Source: Caprella mutica (lineage: Eukaryota; Arthropoda; Malacostraca; Amphipoda; Caprellidae). From it: DNA of 64,000 bases. The notes below the pieces were generated by a model. That model did no database searches, was not told the origin of the DNA, and was given only the letters and a program-made list of their open reading frames with translations. Shown here piece by piece: positions 33,441 to 46,378 of this stretch (its first letter is position 1; the number at the start of each line of letters is the position of its first letter). The position numbers were made by a program, and so were the translations under genes. Where the stretch lies: contig CANNZV010000926.1 of assembly GCA_947561585.1 (NCBI GenBank), forward strand, positions 218,539-282,538, read 5' to 3'.

Positions 33441-33719
33441 AGGACAAATTATTCTGAATAATAAATAAGATATACGAAGAGAATGATACGAAGAGACAGA
33501 ATAAAAGATTTTGGCGATCTCCAATGTAAAAATTAAAATATCTAATTTTTCTCAACTTTTATATTATTTCTCAAATTTAGATTTTTGCTTAGAGAAATCT
33601 TTTGGTTTCGGCAACACTAAATCTACTTAACGTCTGAATGTTAACAATCGATCTAATTAAAGTAATTAATCGATTATAAATACGCTGAAAAACTTTAACT
33701 ATATAACTCCGACTTAATC

Positions 33720-34260
33720 TCAATAATCTCAATAATCTCACTAATCTCACTAATCTCACTAATCTCACTAATCTCACTAATCTCACTAATCTCACTAATC
33801 TCACTAATCTCACTAATCTCACTAATCTCACTAATCTCACTAATCTCACTAATCTCACTAATCTCACTAATCTCACTAATCTCACTAATCTCACTAATCT
33901 CACTAATCTCACTAATTTCACTAATCTCACTAATCTCACTAATCTCACTAATCTCACTAATCTCACTAATCTCACTAATCTCACTAATCTCACTAATCTC
34001 ACTAATCTCACTAATCTTACTAATCTTACTAATCTTACTAATCTTACTAATCTCACTAATCTTACTAATCTTACTAATCTTACTAATCTTACTAATCTTA
34101 CTAATCTTACTAATCTTAATAATCTTAATAATCTTAATAATCTTAATAATCTTAATAATCTTAATAATCTTAATAATCTTAATAATCTTAATAATCTTAA
34201 TAATCTTAATAATCTTAATAATCTTAATAATCTTTATAATCTTTACAATCTTTTTATTCT
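33720..34260. repeat. 9-bp array (AATCTCACT/AATCTTACT/AATCTTAAT)
   Basis: About 60 units of 9 bp. The left two thirds are almost pure AATCTCACT, a middle block is AATCTTACT, and the right block is AATCTTAAT. The minus strand reads as an uninterrupted Arg-Leu-Val repeat, which is a by-product and probably not a protein. Confidence 0.97.
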
Positions 34261-34270
34261 TTATAATCTT

Positions 34271-34785
34271 ACGTATCTTCTTGCTCCTAGGTCTCTTCTT
34301 ATTTCTTGCTTGTTTCTAACTATAGGGGCGCAATAGAAAACGTTCAACCACTATAGCTATATGTATATCTATTTCTTTTAATTTCATTTTTTCCTTTAAT
34401 TTCATTTTTTTAAATTAAGTAGAGGGGCGATAAAAAACGGTTAGCCTCTATAGTTATATATTATTATTATTATTTGATTTACTTCGGGCTGCCACTGAAA
34501 TTTGAGACCAACATGTGAAGCTAACCAAGACTATTCAGATAAAACTCTCAAAAAAGATAAAAGAACAGACGAATTCCCTAAATCGATCGTGGGACAACCG
34601 ACAATTAGAACTAAAGCTAAAGAAGCTTTCATTTATTTATAATTTATACACAGACAATCTTTGGAATTCTTCATTGACGACAATTGTAATAACTATAATA
34701 TTATTAAATATATACAACTGTCTATTAGTGGAATTTTGTAAAATAATGTAGAAAATATAAAGTACCTATTATGAGCACTACATAT
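34271..34785. other. no recognisable gene
   Basis: 'taggggcgcaatagaaaacg' at 34323 and 'aggggcgataaaaaacgg' at 34421 form a short direct repeat. Nothing else is supported. Confidence 0.4.
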
Positions 34786-34789
34786 TACA

Positions 34790-34852
34790 AGATGAAGCAT
34801 TTCGTAGAAGAATTGTTCATAGACAAAATGTCCGTGCACGAAATGTCCTAGA
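34790..34852 (-). mobile_element. foldback-like end, cgaaatgtccta words
   Basis: The complement reads GTCTAGGACATTTCGTGCAC, followed by further words 'ggacattttgtc'. The same end and adjoining interior occur at about 56200-56325 (GGTCTAGGACATTTGG), so these are two copies of one family. Confidence 0.5.
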
Positions 34853-35325
34853 CTGATCGTCTATACATGTATCTATAGATACTGCCGATCACTCACCACA
34901 CACCATCACACCTTTTAAAAGTTATACACTACCTGCAATAGGTTTATTTGAATATGCCAGTATGTGCCTAACAGACAGTGCTTTAGAAATTAAGTTCCAC
35001 GTAGAATTACAAACAACTTTTTTTTAACTGTCGTTAAATGGATGAAATCATTAGTTAAAATCATTGTGAATGACTTACCAGCACATCTACATCACATAAC
35101 TCACTTCACACGATATATAACATACTCTGCAACGACTGTATAACTAACAATGGTGTGTAGAAGATGAGATAAAGATTTAATCATGCGATAAAACTGTGAC
35201 AATGACCTGACAACGACTGAATTAACTGATTACAAAGTAAATCTGAATCATATGAACCTAGATGTGAAATAAAACTTCAATGGTTAGAAAACTAATAATT
35301 AATGTTCTCTCTACTTCATTCATTC

Positions 35326-36241
35326 GGTACTAGGTCAATTCGCCGAAAACACATTCGCCAAAATCACATTCACCGCACGACACATTCGCCGAAAAAATGA
35401 CAATTTCTAACAGACAAAGCTTTACAACAAAAATTTAAGTTTATTGAATATTCTGTGTTAAATGATTATTCAAAATTGATTCAATTTTTTTTATTACCTA
35501 TAAATTAAACGGTAATTAATTGTCTGGTTTTAATGCCATATAAATGCTTGTTCTTAGTCCCATAATAAAAGTTTCTAAATAAATTTAGTATTATTTATTA
35601 AATAATAAATATTTAATTCATTTATTCTAACATAAACTTTTCTATTTTTTAAAAGGAGTTTCTGAACAATTTTGATTTTGACTTCCTTTTTGTACTCAAA
35701 TACATTTCTCCATAGTGTCAATATTTTATAAAAGGAATAGTTATATGAATATTCTTAAAACTTAGAAATAAATCTGTTTTAACTGTACCTTCAATAGTTG
35801 TTAAAATATACGAATTTAAAGTTGGTAGACTTTTTTGTGTGTCACCCTGTATATTGAAAGTTTCACGAGTGACTCACAGTAGTAGACTGATTCTACGATG
35901 TATATAGAAGGACTAAAACAAAAAATAATCTTTTTCATTTTTAACTGATAATTGTACACAGAGAATAGGATTAACATAGAATTAATAAAACTGTAACAAA
36001 TAATGCAGCAATAAAATTAGTTATTGGTAAATTAATTAAGTTAACGTAAATACTATAAAGTTTAACCAATAATTATGTAGAATATTGTGAAGTAATTTTC
36101 ACACTTATATGTAAGTTCATTTACTGTATATGTAATTTCATGTAGACTTATGAGATAGATTTGTTTACCTTTTTAAATAATCAAAAATTTCGGCGAATGT
36201 GTCGTTCGGCAAATGTGTTTTCGGCGAATGGACCGGTCACC
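35326..36241. mobile_element. foldback-like element, attcgccgaaaacac words
   Basis: Left end GGTACTAGGTCAATTCGCC; right end (complement) GGTGACCGGTCCATTCGCC. Inside each end are tandem words 'attcgccgaaaacac'. The flanks are cattcattc and catttatac, a possible degraded 9-bp duplication. It is inserted in the first units of the 29-bp array: 'aatgttctctctacttcatt' lies just left and the main array just right. The interior contains a stray mariner-like terminus 'gtgtgtcaccctgta' (35838-35851). Confidence 0.8.
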
Positions 36242-36253
36242 CATTTATACTAC

Positions 36254-39200
36254 CAATGTTCTCACTGCTTCAATCAGATTATCAACGTTCTCTCTACTTC
36301 ATTCAGATCATCAATGTTTTCTCTACTTCATTCAGATTATCAACGTTCTCTCTACTTCATTCAGATTATCAATGTTCTCTCTACATCATTCAGATTATCG
36401 ATGTTCTCTCTACTTCATTCATATTATCAATGTTCTCCCTACTTCATTCAAATTATCGATGTTCTCTCTACTTCATTCGAATTATCGCTGTTCTCTCTAC
36501 TTCATTCAGATTATCAATGTTCTCTCTACTTCATTCAAATTATCGATGTTATCTCTACTTCATTCAAATTATCGATGTTCTCTCTACTTCATTCAGATTA
36601 TCAACGTCTCTACTTCATTCAGATTATCAACGTTCTCTCTACTTCATTCAGACTATCAACGTTCTCTCTACTTCATTCAGATTATCAATGTTCTTTCCAC
36701 TTCATTCAGATTATCGATGTTCTCTCTACTTCATTCAAATTATCGACGTTCTCTCTACTTCATTCAAATTATCGATGTTATCTCTACTTCATTCAAATTA
36801 TCAATGTTCTCTCTACTTCATTAAGATTATAAATGTTCTCCCTACTTCATTCAAATTATCAATGTTCTCTCTACTTCATTCAAATTATCGCTGTTCTCTC
36901 TACTTCATCCAAATTATCGATGTTCTCCCTAATTCATTCAAATTATCGATGTTCTCTCTACTTCATTCAAATTATCGATGTTCTCTCTACTTCATTAAGA
37001 TTATCAATGTTATCTCTACTTCATCCAAATTATCGATGTTCTCTCCACTTCATTCAGATTATCAACATTCTCTCTTCTTCATTCAGATTATCAACGTTCT
37101 CTCTTCTTCATTCAGATTATCAACGTTCTCTCTACTTCATTCATATTATCAACGTTCTCTCTAATTCATTCAGATTATCAATGTTCTCATTGCTTCATTC
37201 AGATTATCAACGTTCTCTCTACATCATTCAGATTATCGATGTTCTCTCTACTTCATTCAGATTATCAATATTTTCTCCACTTCATTCAGATTATCAATGT
37301 TCTCTCTACTTCATTCAGATTATCAATGTTCTCTCCACTTCATTCAGATTATCAATGTTCTCATTGCTTCATTCAGATTATCAACGTTCTCTCCACTTCA
37401 TTCAGATTATCAATATTCTCTCTACTTCATTCAGATTATCAATGTTCTCATTGCTTCATTCAGATCATCAACGTTCTCTCCACTTCATTCAGATTATCAA
37501 TGTTCTCTCTACTTCATTCAGATTATCAATGTTCTCTCCACTTCATTCAGATTATCGATGTTATCTCTACTTCATTCAAATTATCGATGTTCTCTCTACT
37601 TCATTCAGATTATCAACGTCTCTACTTCATTCAGATTATCAACATTCTCTCTACTTCATTCAGATTATCGATGTTCTCTCTACTTCATTCATATTATCAA
37701 TGTTCTCTCTTCTTCATTCAGATTATCAATGTTCTCTCTTCTTCATTCAGATTATCAATGTTCTCTCTACTTCATTCAGATTATCAATGTTCTCACTGCT
37801 TCATTCAGATTATCAATGTTTTCTCTACTTCATTCAGATTATCAACGTTCTCTCTACTTCATTCAGATTATCAATGTTCTCACTGCTTCATTCAGATTAT
37901 CAATGTTCTCTCTACTTCATTCAGATTATCAACATTCTCTCTACTTCATTCAAATTATCGATGTTCTCTCTACATCATTCAGATTATCGATGTTCTCTCT
38001 ACTTCATTCATATTATCAATGTTCTCCCTACTTCATTCGAATTATCGCTGTTCTCTCTACTTCATTCGAATTATCGCTGTTCTCTCTACTTCATTCAGAT
38101 TATCAATGTTCTCTCTACTTCATTCAAATTATCGATGTTATCTCTACTTCATTCAAATTATCGATGTTCTCTCTACTTCATTCAGATTATCAACGTCTCT
38201 ACTTCATTCAGATTATCAACGTTCTCTCTACTTCATTCAGACTATCAACGTTTTCTCTACTTCATTCAGATTATCAATGTTCTTTCCACTTCATTCAGAT
38301 TATCAATGTTCTCTCTATTTCATTCAAATTATCGATGTTCTCGATCAACTTCATTCAAATTATCGATGTTATCTCTACTTCATTCAAATTATCAATGTTC
38401 TCTCTACTTCATTAAGATTATAAATGTTCTCCCTACTTCATTCAAATTATCAATGTTCTCTCTACTTCATTCAAATTATCGCTGTTCTCTCTACTTCATC
38501 CAAATTATCGATGTTCTCCCTACTTCATTCAAATTATCGATGTTCTCTCTACTTCATTCAAATTATCGATGTTCTCTCTACTTCATTAAGATTATCAACA
38601 TTCTCTCTCCTTCATTCAGATTATCAACGTTCTCTCTTCTTCATTCAGATTATCAACGTTCTCTCTACTTCATTCAGATTATCAATGTTCTCATTGCTTC
38701 ATTCAGATTATCAACGTTCTCTCTACATCATTCAGATTATCGATGTTCTCTCTACTTCATTCAGATTATCAATATTTTCTCCACTTCATTCAGATTATCA
38801 ATGTTCTCTCTACTTCATTCAGATTATCAATGTTCTCTCCACTTCATTCAGATTATCAATGTTCTCATTGCTTCATTCAGATTATCAACGTTCTCTCCAC
38901 TTCATTCAGATTATCAATGTTCTCTCTACTTCATTCAGATTATCAATGTTCTCATTGCTTCATTCAGATCATCAACGTTCTCTCCACTTCATTCAGATTA
39001 TCAATGTTCTCTCTACTTCATTCAGATTATCAATGTTCTCTCTACTTCATTCAGATTATCAATGTTCTCTCCACTTCTTTCAGATTATCGATGTTATCTC
39101 TACTTCATTCAAATTATCGATGTTCTCTCTACTTCATTCATATTATCAATGTTCTCTCTTCTTCATTCATATTATCAATGTTCTCTCTTCTTCATTCAGA

Positions 39201-40330
39201 TTATCAATGTTCTCTACTTCATTCAGATTATCAATGTTCTCTCCACTTCATTCAGATTATCAATGTTCTCTCTACTTCATTCAGATTATCAATGTTCTCT
39301 CCACTTCATTCAGATTATCAATGTTCTCTCCACTTCTTTCAGATTATCAATGTTCTCTCCACTTCATTCAGATTATCAATGTTCACTCCACTTCATTCAG
39401 ATTATCAATTTTCTCTCTACTTCATACAGATTATCAATATTCGCTTCACTTCATTCAGATTATCAATGTTCTCTCCACTTCATTCAGATTATCGATGTTC
39501 TCTACACTTCATTCAGATTATCAATGTTCTCTCTACTTCATTCAGATTATCAATGTTCTCTCCACTTCATTCAGATTATCAATGTTCTCATTGCTTCATT
39601 CAGATTATCAACGTTCTCTCCACTTCATTCAGATTATCAATGTTCTCTCTACTTCATTCAGATTATCAATGTTCTCATTGCTTCATTCAGATCATCAACG
39701 TTCTCTCCACTTCATTCAGATTATCAATGTTCTCTCTACTTCATTCAGATTATCAATGTTCTCTCTACTTCATTCAGATTATCAATGTTCTCTCCACTTC
39801 ATTCAGATTATCGATGTTATCTCTACTTCATTCAAATTATCGATGTTCTCTCTACTTCATTCAGATTATCAACGTCTCTACTTCATTCAGATTATCAACA
39901 TTCTCTCTACTTCATTCAGATTATCAATGATCTCTCCACTTCATTCAGATTATCAATGTTCTCTCTACTTCATTCAGATTATCAATGTTCTCTCCACTTC
40001 ATTCAGATTATCAATGTTCTCTCCACTTCTTTCAGATTATCAATGTTCTCTCCACTTCATTCAGATTATCAATGTTCACTCCACTTCATTCAGATTATCA
40101 ATTTTCTCTCTACTTCATACAGATTATCAATATTCGCTTCACTTCATTCAGATTATCAATGTTCTCTCCACTTCATTCAGATTATCGATGTTCTCTACAC
40201 TTCATTCAGATTATCAATGTTCACTCCACTTCATTCAGATTATCAATTTTCTCTCTACTTCATTCAGATTATCAATATTCGCTTCACTTCATTCAGATTA
40301 TCAATGTTCTCTCCACTTCATTCAGATTAC
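36254..40330. repeat. 29-bp minisatellite, about 140 copies
   Basis: The unit contains tctctacttcattcagatta followed by tcaatgttc. A single unit also sits left of the element at 35326, so the array once began near 35300. Variant units recur in register about 1590 bp apart ('ctacatcatt' at 36381 and 37970; 'ttaagattataaatg' at 36821 and 38412) and about 692 bp apart in the right part ('cacttctttcag' at 39335 and 40026), showing nested block duplications. The unit has no stop codon in any forward frame, and 29 is not a multiple of three, so every frame reads the same 29-residue repeat; the long open frames follow from this and are not evidence of a protein. Confidence 0.97.
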
Positions 40331-40693
40331 CAGGATAACCTATTAAACTATTAATGCTAGAGAACTGGAATAAGTTACATTCAAAAGAATAAAATTTCAA
40401 ATTTAATTTGATATTATTTTTACGTACACGCAGAGAACGGTTTTATTAAATTTACAAAATCATTTTGTCGATAACATTTGGTTATGATAATGGGATAATT
40501 TTATTATTTTAACCATCAATTGAGTTAAATCAGCAATGAAATATTGTTCAAAAGTTTCTTCACTACAACAAAATATTTCTTTAAGTTAACTGTACAATTT
40601 TTGTAAGGGAAAATTGTTAAGGTTACTAAAAAGTTTTGTTCATATTAATTTATATATTGGTATTATAGCAATATAATATTGTTCAATTTTTTT

Positions 40694-41730
40694 TGTACAC
40701 GTAACACTGCCAGGCGGAAAACTGCCAGTTACTTATTGGCAATTTAATCAGTTTAGTCAATAATGACATTTAATTTATAAAAAAAAGCCGTTCGCCTTTC
40801 GTTAAGGAGTTAAAATGATATTCATTTTTACGAAATAAAAATATTAGTTAAATGTACACAAATTGCTTAGAAAAATATGTAAAATATTTAATTAGATGAA
40901 TATTACAGAAATTAATCAATTACAATATAGAAATTGAAAATATAACCTTTCTTAGAAAATACTAAGAGAAGAAAAAAAAAGGAATAAAAATTATTGTATT
41001 AGGGACAGAATACAATTTCATTGTTTACTCAACGCGCCTTTACATTATCAGTTCATAACTGGTTCAGTGTTTAACTATTTCTTTTTGTGTTTATAATTTA
41101 AGAATTGAACAAGTCTTCAACCCTGAAAACCATTCCCTATTGCATACACATATTTACCATGTGGTTTAATGGTTTTAATGTGGAAAGGGAATATAAACAT
41201 GTGTTATCCACATCGAACCAATCTAACCATCATAAAAACACATAATTAACATGTGGTTATGCCATTTTAAAACCAAATCATAAAAAAAACCACATTCATA
41301 ACAACATGTTAAATACCATACTTATAACATATGGTAACCACATATAATTTACCATATTACCACGGAAAACAACCTGTAATAAATATGGTATCCATTTCCA
41401 AATATATGCATGGAATACACATGATTTAAATGTGTGCCACATGGTATACATATGGAATTGTTTGTAGGGAAGCTTAATATTCACTTGTACTCACAATAAA
41501 ACAACTTTGATCGATGTTCGTGAATTATTTATAATTTGTAATTACTGCTATTACTTACCTAATTCTTTGACAATTTCACTCGATCGAATTGGATTGCACA
41601 TTAATTAATAATACTTTTTACATATAAATGAAAATTGTTAAAATGAATGGGTTGTGTTAATGATATGGAGAATAAAAATGTAAATGTAATAACTATTTAA
41701 CATACATATAAGTTGATTTAAGATTCACTC
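40694..41730 (-). mobile_element. partial inverted copy of the 31796-32974 element
   Basis: It starts with words 'ctgccaggcggaaaactgcc' and 'agttacttattggcaat'. The interior then follows the reverse complement of the right half of 31796-32974 (for example 'atttaagaattgaacaagtc' and 'tcgatcgaattggatt'), ending near 41730. The far end is missing or too diverged to see. Confidence 0.75.
41121..41470. mobile_element. MITE nested in the 40694 element
   Basis: Compared with 31796-32974, the sequence 'cttcaa/agcttaata' is split here by about 350 bp that starts 'ccctgaaaaccattccctat' and ends 'tttgtaggg'. The insert is rich in short inverted 'ccatgtggt/accacatg' motifs. Confidence 0.65.
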
Positions 41731-42615
41731 AATTCATTGTTCAATTCAAAATTAAATTTTTGTGAATATATCTAATTATCTAGTATTCACAAATCAGTAC
41801 ACAGGGTTTAACGTTTGCTTCGGAACCAAAGACTATATTGCTAAAGTTAATAAGAAATTAAGAACAAGAGACTATAAACGTAACTGAACATGTTTTTAAA
41901 ATTTATGTAACTTTGAAAACAAGTCAAAAACAGTAATGATAAAATCTATATGTTTACTGAAGTTTGGTTTAATGAGTGTTTAATAAAGAAGATTTGTTTA
42001 AATATTATTTTTCTTTGAATATTATTTAAGTATTCCAATATATGCCTAGTAGCAAACATTCCCGAGCTTTTTACGCCTTTGCCCTACCCGTTTTGCCACA
42101 TCGCCGCACGATTACAATAATCCCGCATATTTATGGAAGATTCCCGAGCTTTTTTTGAGAGCTTCCAAGCATAGAAATATTTTACAATGTACATAAAAAT
42201 ATATTCTGTACACCTTAAAAAGTAAAAATTTGTGCACAGGATATATTTCTACTATTTTTACTATTTTACTATAAAGTAATTTGCTTCTCGTAATTAATCA
42301 AATGATTTCCATGTGGTATAATTAGTAAATCTCACAACTTCAAATTTATTTCTTAATTGATTAACTAGAGTGTACCTTACTCTAAAAATAACGAGTTTTC
42401 AATAGTATTTACATTACTGTAACTTAAATTACTGTCTTTTTATAAATTTTATTTATTGATTGATTAATGAATATTACGTTATACCCTGCAGTGTTGTATT
42501 TCCTTATCGAATGAATTCATTTTTCAGCATGGATTGATATATTTTCTCAATAAAAAAAAAATACTATAACAAAAGCCGCGACTGGCTGTCCAAAAATATT
42601 ATTATTTGCTTATAA
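41731..42615. other. no recognisable gene
   Basis: AT-rich. 'attcccgagctttttacgcc' at 42058 and 'gattcccgagctttttttg' at 42140 form a short direct repeat. Nothing else is supported. Confidence 0.4.
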
Positions 42616-43692
42616 AAGAATAACTGTTATGAATTACTATCAGAGAAAAGAGTCACTGTGATGATGTACTATCAGAGAAAAGAGTCACTGTGATGATGTA
42701 CTATCAGAAAAAAGAGTCACTGTGATGATGTACTATCAGAGGAAAGAGTCACTGTGATGATGTACTATCAGAAAAAAGAGTCACTGTGATGAAGTACTAT
42801 CATAGAAAAGAATAACTGTTATGAAGTACTATCAGAGAAAAGAGTCACTGTGATGATGTACTATCAGAAAAAAGAGTCACTGTGATGATGTACTATCAGA
42901 AAAAAGAGTCACTGTGATGAAGTACTATCATAGAAAAGAATAACTGTTATGAAGTACTATCAGAGAAAAGAGTCACTGTGATGATGTACTATCAGAGAAA
43001 AGAGTCACTGTGATGATGTACAATCAGAGAAAAGAGTCACTGTGATGATGTACTATCAGAGAAAAGAGTCACTGTGATGATGTACTATCAGAGGAAAGAG
43101 TCACTGTGATGATGTACTATCAGAGGAAAGAGTCACTGTGATGATGTACTATCAGAAAAAAGAGTCACTGTGATGATGTACTATCAGAGAAAAGAGTCAC
43201 TGTGATGATGTACTATCAGAGAAAAGAGTCACTGTGATGATGTACAATCAGAGAAAAGAGTCACTGTGATGATGTACTATCAGAGAAAAGAGTCACTGTG
43301 ATGATGTACAATCAGAGAAAAGAGTCACTGTGATGATGTACAATCAGAGAAAAGAGTCACTGTGATGATGTACTATCAGAGGAAAGAGTCACTGTGATGA
43401 TGTACTATCAGAGAAAAGAGTCACTGTGATGATGTACTATCAGAGAAAAGAGTCACTGTGATGATGTACTATCAGAGAAAAGAGTCACTGTGATGATGTA
43501 CTATCAGAGAAAAGAGTCACTGTGATGATGTACTATCAGAGAAAAGAGTCACTGTGATGATGTACTATCAGAGAAAAGAGTCACTGTGATGATGTACTAT
43601 CAGAGAAAAGAGTCACTGTGATGATGTACTATCAGAGAAAAGAGTCACTGTGATGATGTACTATCAGAGAAAAGAGTCACTGTGATGATGTA
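42616..43692. repeat. 32-bp minisatellite, about 33 copies
   Basis: The unit contains actatcagagaaaagagtca followed by ctgtgatgatgt. A block with the variant 'catagaaaagaataactgtt' appears three times in the left third; the right third is almost uniform. More units occur at 45311-45445. Confidence 0.97.
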
Positions 43693-43712
43693 AAATATAA
43701 ATATAATAAAAT

Positions 43713-43862
43713 AAACTAACCTTTAAATAAACTAACCTTTAAATAAACTAACCTTTAAATAAACTAACCTTTAAATAAACTAACCTTTAAATAAACTAAC
43801 CTTTAAATAAACTAACCTTTAAATAAACTAACCTTTAAATAAACTAACCTTTAAATAAACTA
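43713..43862. repeat. 16-bp array aaactaacctttaaat
   Basis: Nine near-identical units of AAACTAACCTTTAAAT, starting just past the 32-bp array. Confidence 0.97.
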
Positions 43863-44089
43863 AACATTTTAATTATCTAAACATTTCAATCAGCTAAATA
43901 TTTTAATTATCTAAACTTTCGAGGATGTGAACTAGATACTTTGAAAATAGAGATTAAAATGGAAATATGCTATGGTCGATAACAGAGTATAAACAATGAA
44001 AGAAATTTACCAAGGCTAACTAAAGGTTCATAAATATATGAATACAAAAATATGCCTATATAAGTAACTCACTTGGTTTTGGGAAGAGG

Positions 44090-44870
44090 GTAGTAAATAC
44101 CATCAACTTACTAATTGATTAACACTGAATTACGCATAAGGCGATCTAGTTGGGTACGTACACATTATTGAATGAACTAAATGGAATCTGAAGAATAAGG
44201 GAGAAAATTCAAGAATAGATAAACAAATAACTAATTTATCAAGTGAGAATTCACAGCCGTAAAAACTATTAAACTTAAACCAACTAGATTTTACTTTAAA
44301 AGTTAGTACGGCTAAAGTGAAAATAAATTTGTAAAGTAAATGTGCTACCTGCTAAAAACTATGAAACTAAAATTTATCGGGGACAACCTAACAAGGGGTT
44401 AAAGAAATTCTGTTTTACATCACTTGACGTGACAATATATTTCAATTTAAATCAGCGACGATAAAAGGTGAAATTGAAAAATAAATTTTAAACGTACTGA
44501 AATAAAATGTTTATTATAATCGACATATTTTAATATAAGCAGAAAATTACCAAGATGAAACTTTCTTAAACTGTATAATAATCTCTATTGAAACTATTAC
44601 AAAATAAAGTTTAAATATAATGCGTTTCAACTAAATTTTGGACATAGGATTGGGCATGAACATTTCGGTAGGCCTACATTAACTAGCTTCGATCTGAAAC
44701 CTTGGACACACGAATAAAAATCATAACTTCAAAACTCACATAAGATATATAAATCATAACACGTATAGAGTTTCTTTTGATATGCAACATCTTAATATGA
44801 ATTCGGTTCAGCAGGTCTCTGATTTAAATTGAAATAAACACTAAAAACATGCTTCTCATATTACTGATTA
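44090..44870. repeat. diverged relative of the 90-2345 repeat
   Basis: 'ctaacaaggggttaaagaaattctg' and 'tcataacttcaaaactcaca' with 'cttttgatatgcaacat' echo 'ctagcagggggttatcgaaattccc' and 'catagtttcaaaacacacg' with 'cttttgatacctatgcaacat' in the array at the left edge of the window. Confidence 0.45.
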
Positions 44871-45197
44871 ATATTAACCTTTTCAATAATGAAACCTAAA
44901 AAAAATATTTTGTATCAAACATCAAAATCTGAACTTAGTGTTTCTGTTGATAGTAGATTCAAGAAGCTAAATTTAGCAGTGTTGCCACAGGTTGATGTTC
45001 AAGTACCAGCGTCATAGTCTGTCACGATTAACCAGTTAAATATTTAATGCCTTCATGATGGCCGGATTATCAATTGTTTTATATTTAAAAAGAAGATTTG
45101 TTCATTCATAATTTTATAATTATCAATTACCTAGACTTAGAAATACATTTTAAAATGAACTCTTTATCTATACTGTTCATTTGTATATCTTTTCAAA

Positions 45198-45310
45198 ATG
45201 GTGGAATCTTCCACGGTGGAATTTTCCACATCTGGCATTTAACGCCGGTGGAATCTTCCGCGGTGGAATCTTCCTGGTGGAACTTTCCGCGGTGGAATTT
45301 CCCGGCCACG
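45198..45310. mobile_element. foldback-like right end, ggtggaatcttcc words
   Basis: Tandem words 'cggtggaatcttccgcggtgg' class, ending 'tttcccggccacg' at 45310. The end directly abuts a unit of the 32-bp array. It is the same family as 2795-2923. Confidence 0.6.
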
Positions 45311-45445
45311 AGAGAAAAGAGTCATTGTGATGATGTACTATCAGACAAAAGTCACTGTGATAATGTACTATCAGAGAAAAGAGTCACTGTTATGATGTAC
45401 TATCAGAGAAATAGTGACTGTGATGATGTACTATCAGAGAAAAGA
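45311..45445. repeat. 32-bp minisatellite, separated part
   Basis: Four to five diverged units of the 42616-43692 array, separated from it by 1.6 kb that ends in a foldback-like terminus. Confidence 0.85.
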
Positions 45446-46378
45446 GTCTGTCACTGTTTGTGCAAATTACCTTTTTACTCCTGTATTTCAACATGTCACT
45501 GGGAGAATTTTTTTTACCAATTTAACGTCAGTTGCAAAAAACCTTTTCTGAACCTAATTCTAAAATAGAATTAACATATCTCGATTTATTCCCAATGTTA
45601 TAAGCAGTTGATTTCGGGTTTTCTTTTTTGTGGTTCATACTGTCATGCTACGACACTCCCAGTCTGTGATTAGGTGCACCTTTACCAAATGACCTCACTA
45701 CAAAATTAAAATAAACCCAGAAATTGGTGTCATTCATTGTAATTAAATGTTTTATTTTTAAGTTGATTTACCTTTATTTGAATATCAATTATTTTATATT
45801 TATTAAGATTTATTTTTAATAGAGAAATGTTATTAATCAAAATATGATTTATTTGGTTTGAACTAGATATTTATTATTTTGAATTTTGTTTTTTAATTTG
45901 AATTTGAAAAATTTGTAATTGATCAGATTAGAGATGAAAGAGCGTTTATTTTTGAAAATTACAAGGAGTTGTCATATTCTGAAATGATATAAATTATAAA
46001 GTCACAATTGTGGAAGGAACGGCTCATTCTTTCGAAACGGACGCTTTTTATTTACTGAGCTACCCTCTAAGTGGTGTGTAGATAAATGGTCCAACCCATT
46101 TAATTTGAGATCAGTCACATAAACAATTTTTGCTTGTAACTTTTAATTTTTGTTAAATTTTGAAATTGTTTTCGACTTTTGTTAGAGCATTATAAGGCGC
46201 GTATTTCTGTTATTTTTGTAGAAATATATTTCAAACTGATTTTGAGTCATAATTATTGTCAAATGTGTTCGGTCTGATCATGTGAATCTTATATTACCAT
46301 TTATAAATATAATTCGTTTTCTAATTGAAAAAGTTTCAATTTGAGGCTTTATTTTCAAGATATGTTTTAAAGATAGTG
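45446..46378. other. no recognisable gene
   Basis: AT-rich sequence; nothing supported. Confidence 0.4.

Noticed and set aside
33589..34056. Arg-Leu-Val repeat protein on the minus strand
   Set aside because: It is a direct translation of a 9-bp simple array.
36199..36240. attcgccgaaaacac words as part of the satellite
   Set aside because: They belong to the right end of the 35326-36241 element.
36833..40354. 1173-codon open frame in the 29-bp satellite
   Set aside because: All three forward frames are open because the unit has no stop codon; there is no gene-like start, splice signal or composition.
42616..43692. CRISPR-like array
   Set aside because: Units are contiguous 32-bp repeats without unique spacers, in eukaryotic DNA.
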